Part shown: piece by piece, positions 54,202-60,538 of the stretch
How positions within the stretch are numbered: position 1 is the stretch's first letter
Layout: each line of letters starts with the position of its first letter
NCBI GenBank assembly: GCA_938075155.1
Contig: CALJGL010000011.1
Location: forward strand, 173,400 to 237,399
Source: UBA12191 sp009937185
GTDB taxonomy: Bacteria; Planctomycetota; UBA8108; UBA1146
Reading direction: 5' to 3'
DNA: 64,000 nucleotides
Made by a program: the position numbers and the translations under genes
The notes under the pieces: generated by a model
What the model was told of the DNA's origin: nothing
What the model saw: the letters and a program-made list of their open reading frames with translations, nothing else
Databases searched by the model: none

Positions 54202-54774
54202 TTAGCGAGGATTACTTCCTGAGGGCCCACGAAAACCCTGAACAGACTCTCCAGCAATAATCCCGTGCTTCTCAAACCAACCGGCATTGGTCTCCAAGAC
54301 ATACCTGACGGGCTGACTAGAGCGGTATCGCGGATAGAGAACAGCCCCAGGTTCCGGAGCTTTCATCGTTAGCACGTCCACAATGATTCCGTCGTCGTCG
54401 ATGTAAGCAATATCCAAATCCATCATGCAATTCTTCATCCAGAATCCCTGTGAACTGGCTGCAGGAAAGAGAAAGAGCATTCCTTCGTCCTCAGGCATAT
54501 TCTTTCGGTACATCAATCCTCGGGCACGAGAGGAAGCGTCCTCCGCAATCAGGCACCACACTTTTTGTCCCTGAATCTCCACAAGATGCTTACCCGGACG
54601 ATTCTGTAATTTGACGGCTTTGTCAGAAGAACAACCGGGAAGAAAAATCGCCAGCATCAATAAGAAGAGAAACGGCGAACCGAATCCTCTGAATACTGCC
54701 GAAGTACAAACCGAAATAGTTGTTATCCCGGATTCTCGCGACTCTAAAGAAGACTCATTGCTGTTATTGATCAT
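54202..54774 (-). CDS. DUF192-family lipoprotein
   Basis: Start ATG 54774 has GAGAGGAAA upstream; an earlier start at 54831 is possible but has no site. The 190 residues have a signal with lipobox (FLPGCSS) and a DUF192 core: GLMYRKNMPEDEGMLFLFPAASSQGFWMKNCMMDLDIAYIDDDG and VRYVLETNAGWFEKHGI. The family is a small, widespread beta-barrel of unknown function, here exported and lipid-anchored. It lies within the nadC-DUF2062-DUF192-HhH-uvrB run. Confidence 0.88.
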   Translation of the reverse strand: MINNSNESSLESRESGITTISVCTSAVFRGFGSPFLFLLMLAIFLPGCSSDKAVKLQNRPGKHLVEIQGQKVWCLIAEDASSRARGLMYRKNMPEDEGMLFLFPAASSQGFWMKNCMMDLDIAYIDDDGIIVDVLTMKAPEPGAVLYPRYRSSQPVRYVLETNAGWFEKHGIIAGESVQGFRGPSGSNPR

Positions 54775-54837
54775 GATTTTGTTTCCTCTCTCCTCAAACG
54801 ATGACGTGCGGAATTGGAGCATGGATCCCAAAGGGAT

Positions 54838-55446
54838 TCATGAATCCTGATGATTTTCGCCTTGCCGACCTTCACGGTAACGCTGAACCCAACTCAACGT
54901 GAGTGGGTAGGTCACAACTCCAATAAATCCCCCCAAAACCCCGCCTCCAATGAACATCGGGATGATCACATCGTTTCCGAGAGATTTAAAAAGGACTTGT
55001 GTAGCACCCCAGAAACCGACTTCACCCGCCGTACTGACCGATTGATCCCATAGGAGCCCGAATTCTTCCAAAGACAGACCTGAGTTTCCCTGAACGAACA
55101 AGCCAATGACGTAATCTGTGTAGTAAATCGGAATTATCGTCACCGGATTCGAGAGATAGACGAGCACAATCGCAGCGAATCGATTGAACCTCACGAACAT
55201 CGACAATATCAAAACAAGGACGACTTGAACGCCCACGGTAGGAGTGAAAGTGATGCACATTCCTATTGCAGCTCCGAGTGCTATCGAATGCGGAGTATCA
55301 TCCAGTTGCAACAATTTGCGGTACATTTGTCGAAATGGGAGTTTCTCTTCCTGCTGTGGATCTTTCCCTGTCGCATTTGGCCCTGTCGCGTTTGGCTCTG
55401 TCGCGTTTGGCTCTCTCTCGTTTGCAGGTTTCATTTTATCTGTCAT
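54838..55446 (-). CDS. DUF2062-family membrane protein with PNATG repeat tail
   Basis: This 202-residue protein has a hydrophilic N-terminus containing three to four Pro-Asn-Ala-Thr-Gly/Glu units, encoded by a 15-bp repeat (55366-55425). The DUF2062 core follows: LLQLDDTPHSIALGAAIGMCITFTPTVGVQVVLVLIL, LSNPVTIIPIYYTDYVIG and a last helix. The family is a helical inner-membrane protein with a conserved F-x-P-x-x-G motif and no assigned function. Its ATG overlaps the nadC stop (ATGA), so it is translationally coupled to it. Confidence 0.87.
   Translation of the reverse strand: MTDKMKPANEREPNATEPNATGPNATGKDPQQEEKLPFRQMYRKLLQLDDTPHSIALGAAIGMCITFTPTVGVQVVLVLILSMFVRFNRFAAIVLVYLSNPVTIIPIYYTDYVIGLFVQGNSGLSLEEFGLLWDQSVSTAGEVGFWGATQVLFKSLGNDVIIPMFIGGGVLGGFIGVVTYPLTLSWVQRYREGRQGENHQDS
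55366..55425. repeat. 15-bp tandem repeat, 4 copies, inside the DUF2062 gene
   Basis: Units CCCTGTCGCATTTGG, CCCTGTCGCGTTTGG, CTCTGTCGCGTTTGG and CTCTCTCTCGTTTGC lie head to tail. They are in frame on the minus strand and encode repeats of P-N-A-T-G/E in the cytoplasmic tail. Confidence 0.88.
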
Positions 55447-56444
55447 TCGGCCTCACCCGCATCCTCTGCAGCTGAGGATTCACTCTCTCTTCTCGATCGT
55501 GAATCGATATCGGAGATCGCTTCAACGGACATGCTCAAATCCAAGATCGGAGAAGAATGTGTGATCGCTCCGACAGAAATCCTGCCGACTCCACTGGAGG
55601 CATGCTCCACCAAGGATCCCTGATCGATGCCGCCACTGGCTTCCAATCGTGATGAATCTACGGATAAACCATCCGCTTTTGCTCTTTCTAACCACTCTCT
55701 CAATTGAGCGGGAGGGATATTGTCGACCAATATGATTTCTATCCCGGCATTCAGGCATGCTCTCATACTGGCCTCGTCCTCAACCTCGATGGCGATCGTT
55801 CCGGTGTAACCCTCTTCCAGTAAGCGCTGGCGAATCCAACTCATTTCGGCATCGGGCTTTTGCTTCAGTTCTGGCATCTCCTGCTGAATGAGAGCCCTAT
55901 GGTTTTCTTTGAACATCGGAAAATCGGCAAGGTCGAATCGATGGTTGACTCCCCCACCCACGAGCACAGCATGTTTTTGGAATCTTCGAATTCCCGGCAT
56001 TGTTTTTCGTGTATCGAGAATAGATACCGACCCCGCCTGGGAGACCATTTCAGCGGTCGCTGTCGAAATCCCGGAGAGATGGCCGCATATATTCAAGGCC
56101 GTTCTCTCGCCCGCTAACAACAAATGCGCTTGGGAATCCGCCTCGAAAACCTTTTCTCCAGCCGACACATGTGACCCGTCCTCAGCGCAGTGCCGAATCA
56201 CGAGGTGAGGATCCAGTGCTATGAAAGTTTGAACTACCGCTTCGACTCCACAGAGGACTCCGGGAGCCTTCGCGATGATAACAGCACGAGCCCGAGAGGA
56301 TTCATTCCCATTTTTGAGGAGGACTGCTGTCAGATCTCTCGTTGCAGCATCTTCTTCGAGTGCAGACTGGATCCAAGAACCCAAATGGACTTGAGTCTCT
56401 TTTCTTTGCCAGAATTCGGAGAAATCAGTCAGGGTCTTTTCCAA
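55443..56444 (-). CDS. nadC: Nicotinate-nucleotide pyrophosphorylase (carboxylating)
   Basis: NadC converts quinolinate and PRPP to nicotinate mononucleotide in NAD synthesis. The 333 residues include the N-terminal ALEEDAATRDLTAVLL (Asp-Leu-Thr), AGERTALNICGHLSGISTATAEMV, the PRPP/quinolinate-binding SILDTRKTMPGIRRFQKHAVLVGGGVNHRFDL, IAIEVEDE, LVDNIPP and GGIDQGSLVEHASSGVGRISVGAITHS. The start is a TTG at 56444. A Ser/Glu-rich C-terminal tail (about 15 residues) exceeds the family length. nadA/nadB are not adjacent. Confidence 0.96.
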   Translation of the reverse strand: MEKTLTDFSEFWQRKETQVHLGSWIQSALEEDAATRDLTAVLLKNGNESSRARAVIIAKAPGVLCGVEAVVQTFIALDPHLVIRHCAEDGSHVSAGEKVFEADSQAHLLLAGERTALNICGHLSGISTATAEMVSQAGSVSILDTRKTMPGIRRFQKHAVLVGGGVNHRFDLADFPMFKENHRALIQQEMPELKQKPDAEMSWIRQRLLEEGYTGTIAIEVEDEASMRACLNAGIEIILVDNIPPAQLREWLERAKADGLSVDSSRLEASGGIDQGSLVEHASSGVGRISVGAITHSSPILDLSMSVEAISDIDSRSRRESESSAAEDAGEAE

Positions 56445-56630
56445 TCATGACGGTTATTCCACTGGCAGTGATTCATGCCGCCAGTTCTCTACAAAGAGAG
56501 CTCCCCCATCCTTCGAGAGGTTCACTACTCACCAAGAATAGTGATTGTCCGCCAAAAAAAATCAGATTTCAAATTTCTGTCCTCCCGAATTCCGGAATCA
56601 GTTCGATTCTGACTCTCCGGTGTTGAATAC

Positions 56631-56678
56631 AGAATTTCTCGCAACCTCACAGAACTTCTCGCAACCCCATAGAGCTGC
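56631..56678. repeat. 20-bp direct repeat (about 2.4 copies)
   Basis: AGAATTTCTCGCAACCTCAC (56631-56650) and AGAACTTCTCGCAACCCCAT (56651-56670) are adjacent near-copies, with a partial third. It runs into the 16-bp array that follows. Confidence 0.6.
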
Positions 56679-56681
56679 AAT

Positions 56682-56745
56682 CACAGCGCACTGCACCCAC
56701 AGCGCACTGCACCCACAGCGAACTGCACCCACAGCGAACTGTAGA
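56682..56745. repeat. 16-bp tandem repeat, 4 copies
   Basis: The unit CACAGCGCACTGCACC occurs at 56682 and 56698. A one-base variant (CGAACTG) is at 56714, and a decayed copy at 56730. The array is non-coding. Confidence 0.9.
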
Positions 56746-56933
56746 GAACTTCATAAAACGCAATGAAATGCTTTTTCGAAGGATTCGCGCTGAAATATCC
56801 CCTGAAGCTCCAAATTCAACGTTCAAGGAAGATTCCAGTGGAGGAATTCCTCAACTCCACCTCGAATATTCTCTAGCCGCTGACCTCCAGCGGCTGACCG
56901 CCATTGTTTCGTCTCCTAATTTCTTCTTACTTT

Positions 56934-56966
56934 CTCCTTATTTTCTCCTTATTTTCTCCTTATTTC
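56934..56966. repeat. 11-bp tandem repeat, 3 copies
   Basis: The unit CTCCTTATTTT is repeated three times head to tail in a T-rich non-coding patch, about 260 bp before the UAP-like gene. Confidence 0.85.
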
Positions 56967-57216
56967 TTCGCGGAAGGTATTCATCAGGTCTGAGGGCCCA
57001 TATTCCACTCAAAATGCCTCCAATCCCTTCCAGAGAGTGGACCTCCCAGACCGCAGCAGAACAAGATCCGAATGAGACCCCGGGTGGACGAAGCAAAAAT
57101 TATGAAAGGAAAGACGATCACATGCCATTGAACGGTGGCACCTCGTCTCCATTCCCGTAACATCCGATCCTCAGGCTGGTCCAAAGGACCAGAACAGATC
57201 AGGACACTGCAGGAGG

Positions 57217-58644
57217 ATGACTCTATTGAGAATTCATGTTGAAGACGCCGCTGATCAAGCCCTCGTCGCAAAGTATCAGGAATCAGGGCAGCACCACATT
57301 TTTGATGATTGGGAAGATCTCGATTCTTCTCAACGAAGAGGCCTTCTCGATGCCCTTCAAAAAATAGACCTCGGATTCATTCAACAATTGATCAGAGACC
57401 ACATGGTCTCTGATCCTGACCATCCACCGATCGCAACTCCCACTCCACCACCCTTGATCTCACTCGAAGATCCCAAAAGAGAACTCGCCCGGGAAAAAGG
57501 CCTCGAGGCTATTCGCAACGGGGAACTCGCGATCATGCTTCTTGCAGGAGGCGTGGGAACACGATTGGGTCATCCCGGTCCCAAAGGAAGCTACCCCTTA
57601 CTTCCCGTATCTCAGGGGACACTCTTCCAACTTTTCGCAGAGTCTCTGTGGAAACTTCAGAAAGAGATGGGTACGACAATTCCCTGGTGGATCATGACGA
57701 GCCCCTCGAATCATCAGGAAACGGTTCAATACTTCCGGGACAATAACTATCACGGCTTAAATTCTTCCGACGTCATTATCGAACCGCAGGAAGAGCTTCC
57801 TGTGATCGATGCAAGAAGAGGAAGAATCCTCCGAAGTGGCCCCGGAAAGATCCTCTTCAGTCCGGATGGTCATGGCGGAGCAATACGCCTCCTTCAGCGA
57901 AACGCCAATTGGTTTCGCAGTCGAGGAATCAAGCACGTCTATACCCATCAGGTCGACAATCCCCTCGCGATTCTTGGCGACCCTGAATTCCTAGGGCTTC
58001 ACTTGCTCGACAATTCAGTCTTCTCTTCCAAAGCCGTCGCCAAAACAAACCCCGAGGAAAAAGTGGGAGTTTTCTGTCAAACCGGTGAGCATCTCCGTGT
58101 CATTGAATACAGTGAGCTTGGGGAAGAAGAACGCCATCGAAGAAATGATGATGGAGAACTCTCCTTCCGAGCGGGCAATGTCGCCATGCATATGATCGAT
58201 CTGGAATTCATTCTCGGTGACGAATCCGGAGAAATCCCAGCATTACCCATGCCTTTTCATATGGCCAATAAATCTGTTCGGCATTGGTATGGAAGTGAGT
58301 GGCATGAAAGCGATTCACCCAATTCTGTCCGCTTCGAAACCTTCATTTTCGACGTCTTATCTCAAGCCCCCCATGCACTTGTTGTAGAAGCATCTAGGGA
58401 TCTTGAATTTGCGCCTGTCAAAAATAGCTCCGGGAACGATTCACCCGAATCGTCTCGAGCGGCGCTTCAAAAACTTTGGGCACAATGGCTCATCGAGGCG
58501 GGAATCGAACTCGACTTGGATGACCAGGGTCAGCCGAAGAGAACCCTAGAGATTTCGCCGCGCTTGGCCTGCAATGTTGCTCAGTTGAAGAAAGTCCTCG
58601 ATCAAATCACCATCCCGGACGAAGGGCCCATTCTGATTCGATGA
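57217..58644 (+). CDS. UAP1-like UDP-sugar pyrophosphorylase (eukaryote-type UDP-GlcNAc pyrophosphorylase)
   Basis: The enzyme makes UDP-N-acetylglucosamine (or a related UDP-sugar) from UTP and sugar-1-phosphate. In 475 residues the nucleotide-binding loop LAGGVGTRLGHPGPKG lies at 109-124, the form of eukaryotic UAP/AGX (LAGGQGTRLG..GPKG) rather than bacterial GlmU. An N-terminal helical region, IMTSPSNHQETVQYF, PGKILFSPDGHGGAIRLL, HVYTHQVDNPLAILGDPEFLG and FETFIFDVLSQAPHALVVEASRDLEFAPVKN fit the same family. AGGAGG abuts ATG 57217, so the true start may be TTG 57226, 9 nt away. The stop overlaps the next gene (ATGA). Confidence 0.92.
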   Translation: MTLLRIHVEDAADQALVAKYQESGQHHIFDDWEDLDSSQRRGLLDALQKIDLGFIQQLIRDHMVSDPDHPPIATPTPPPLISLEDPKRELAREKGLEAIRNGELAIMLLAGGVGTRLGHPGPKGSYPLLPVSQGTLFQLFAESLWKLQKEMGTTIPWWIMTSPSNHQETVQYFRDNNYHGLNSSDVIIEPQEELPVIDARRGRILRSGPGKILFSPDGHGGAIRLLQRNANWFRSRGIKHVYTHQVDNPLAILGDPEFLGLHLLDNSVFSSKAVAKTNPEEKVGVFCQTGEHLRVIEYSELGEEERHRRNDDGELSFRAGNVAMHMIDLEFILGDESGEIPALPMPFHMANKSVRHWYGSEWHESDSPNSVRFETFIFDVLSQAPHALVVEASRDLEFAPVKNSSGNDSPESSRAALQKLWAQWLIEAGIELDLDDQGQPKRTLEISPRLACNVAQLKKVLDQITIPDEGPILIR

Positions 58645-60134
58645 ATCTGATTCCATGGCTACTCTCCTGTTTCCTGCTGTGCAGTCCCGCACTCTCGGGG
58701 GTTCCTATCGAGCGGAACGCATCTGGAGATTTGTCCGACCTGATTCAGCAACTAGAATCTGAAGACATCTTAGTCTCGACGATGGCTGCAAAAACACTCC
58801 AGCAGTTCAATAGCACCTCTATCGGTGAACTGGCTCTAGCCCTTGAAAGTCCACTGTCTCCAGTGGTCAGAGCTCGACTCGAACTCAAACTGGATGCTTT
58901 ATTAATCGCAATACTGTCCGAAGTGGACAATCTCGCAGTGGAGCTGTCTCAACTACGAGAAACCGACTCAGAGAAGCCCATCGTCGAGTGGCTTGAAGAA
59001 TCCGGTGATATTCGTACTCGCTTCACTCAACTGAGTGAAAAGTTAAACTCTGCCGGGCCTTTCCTTGCCATTTCTCTATCAGGTCACGCAGAATCCTCAG
59101 AGATCATTGACCCCTTCGTCGAGCGGATCAGAACCCGACTTCGAGAAAATATCTTTGAGAACTGGAGCCTTTCGAGAGCCCAGCAAAATCAAGAAGCCGT
59201 TTCAGTAGAAGAACTTCGTTGGCTAGCCGCTTTGTCACCTCATTTGACATCCGATGATTCCGATCCATTCTGGAAAAATATTGTCGAAAAGGCTGGCGTG
59301 GAAGCGACCAAAGATCTCACCAGTTTTATCCCTCTCAGGATCGAACGGGGTCGAAGATATTTCCTAGATATGGGTGATATGGGTCATGACTATCTCACTC
59401 GTCTCTCATCTGAACAACAGAGTCTCAATATTCCAGAAAACCTGCTGGCAGAATGGCGGGTTCGAAATCAAATCCGCTTACCCGCAAATCTCGATTTCAA
59501 TCAGACGATCTCTCTCGCACATTGGAATGAACTTCAGGGCAACGAAAAACTAGATCTTCTCCTCCGCCTGAAGGCTGTTCATGGTGATCGCATCAGCCCC
59601 ACTCTTGTACATGTAGCGACTGTAGCAGCCGACCTTCGATTGAGGCGACGTTGCGCAGAATTACTCACACTGTTAGGAGACCGTCGAGGAGCGAGAATCA
59701 TGCTCATCGATCGACGATTTGGCTCTGACCGTTTAGATGAAGCCAGTCGTGACGCCATTCTGAGAGCCGCAAAAAATCTAATGAGCACTCAGGAATTGGC
59801 TGGGGCGAGGTCCCTTCTCGAAGATTTACTGGCAAGATTTCCTCTCGACTCTGAAGTGCGACAAATTTCGGGTCTCATTTTCTTGAGATTAAGACAGCTT
59901 CCGAAAGCGATCATCGAATTCCAAGGGTGCCTAGAACTGGATCCGACGAACACGACGGCACATTACAATCTTGCTTGTGCTTATGCGCTATCCGGCGATA
60001 TAGATGCGGCTCTCAACAGTTTAAATAACGCATTCAAAAATGGATATGACCGAGTCGATCATGTCCGAAATGATTCCGACCTAGAATCGCTTCGTTCAGA
60101 CCCACGCTTCGAAGAACTATTAAAGAAGATCTAA
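58641..60134 (+). CDS. Secreted HEAT/TPR-like protein
   Basis: This 497-residue protein has a signal peptide (MNLIPWLLSCFLLCSPALSG). A long helical body includes HEAT-like pairs (AAKTLQQFNSTSIGELALALESP) and a middle region without clear motifs. A C-terminal TPR pair follows (GLIFLRLRQLPKAIIEFQGCLELDPTNTTAHYNLACAYALSGDIDAALNSLNNAFKNGYDRVDHVRNDSDLESLRSDPRF), the latter being a common TPR ending. It overlaps the UAP-like gene by 4 bp and is likely translated with it. No enzymatic role is visible; a periplasmic protein-interaction role is inferred. Confidence 0.8.
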   Translation: MNLIPWLLSCFLLCSPALSGVPIERNASGDLSDLIQQLESEDILVSTMAAKTLQQFNSTSIGELALALESPLSPVVRARLELKLDALLIAILSEVDNLAVELSQLRETDSEKPIVEWLEESGDIRTRFTQLSEKLNSAGPFLAISLSGHAESSEIIDPFVERIRTRLRENIFENWSLSRAQQNQEAVSVEELRWLAALSPHLTSDDSDPFWKNIVEKAGVEATKDLTSFIPLRIERGRRYFLDMGDMGHDYLTRLSSEQQSLNIPENLLAEWRVRNQIRLPANLDFNQTISLAHWNELQGNEKLDLLLRLKAVHGDRISPTLVHVATVAADLRLRRRCAELLTLLGDRRGARIMLIDRRFGSDRLDEASRDAILRAAKNLMSTQELAGARSLLEDLLARFPLDSEVRQISGLIFLRLRQLPKAIIEFQGCLELDPTNTTAHYNLACAYALSGDIDAALNSLNNAFKNGYDRVDHVRNDSDLESLRSDPRFEELLKKI

Positions 60135-60438
60135 GATTCTGGCCGCTCCCCCAGTCGACCTTTGAGCATCTTCAACTCCACTCCTGCAATATCCACTCCT
60201 GCAATATCCACTCCAGTAATATCTGGCGCGTAATATCCTGCCGGCATGCGCTTATCTTCGGTCATTCTGACTTTTGAAAAGTGAAACACCTTCAGAGAAA
60301 CCTAAATCGTATGCCCACACCTCTCAGAGAGAATGTAGACCGGATGAAAAACGGGGTAGGAAACTCTCACAGCCGAGGGCGCCAGACGTTGCTGAACCCA
60401 AAGGCGCGATCAGCAAGAACTGCCAATCGCATTTGGAA
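60135..60438. other. 304-bp intergenic stretch before tRNA-Cys
   Basis: This lies between the converging TPR gene (plus) and tRNA-Cys (minus). It contains the 15-bp repeat at 60181-60240. No intrinsic terminator with a T-run was found for either direction, and no coding frame looks real. Confidence 0.5.
60181..60240. repeat. 15-bp tandem repeat, 3-4 copies
   Basis: CTCCTGCAATATCCA occurs twice exactly (60181, 60196), then as CTCCAGTAATATCTG (60211) and a decayed unit GCGCGTAATATCCTG (60226). It is non-coding and begins 46 nt after a gene end. Confidence 0.88.
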
Positions 60439-60512
60439 TGGAGGCGGCACCCGGATTCGAACCGGGGATGCGGGTTTTGCAAACCCGTGCCTTACCACTT
60501 GGCGATGCCGCC
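60439..60512 (-). tRNA. tRNA-Cys (anticodon GCA), CCA encoded
   Basis: The minus strand folds as a full cloverleaf. The acceptor is GGCGGCA/TGCCGCC, the D arm GCC...GGC with AAGTGGTAA in the loop, the anticodon arm CGGGT-TTGCAAA-ACCCG (anticodon GCA), the variable loop CATC, and the T arm CCCGG-TTCGAAT-CCGGG. The discriminator is T. CCA follows in the genome (60439-60441). The mature body is 60442-60512 (71 nt). It lies 27 bp after the TPR-protein gene on the same strand. Confidence 0.95.
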
Positions 60513-60538
60513 TCTTGAATCATTCCAAGTAAAGGATC

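Larger units (their letters stand above)
56445..57216. other. 772-bp divergent intergenic region rich in tandem repeats
   Basis: This stretch lies between nadC (minus) and the UAP-like gene (plus). It holds three different short tandem repeats (annotated separately) and, 25 nt before the next gene, a hairpin CTGGTCC-AAA-GGACCAG (57176-57192). An open frame of 130 codons at 56768-57160 has no coding-like composition or family match and is left out. No structured RNA was recognised. Confidence 0.55.

Noticed and set aside
56768..57160. 130-codon frame in the repeat-rich gap before the UAP-like gene.
   Set aside because: Spans the 11-bp repeat, has no ribosome site and no family match.
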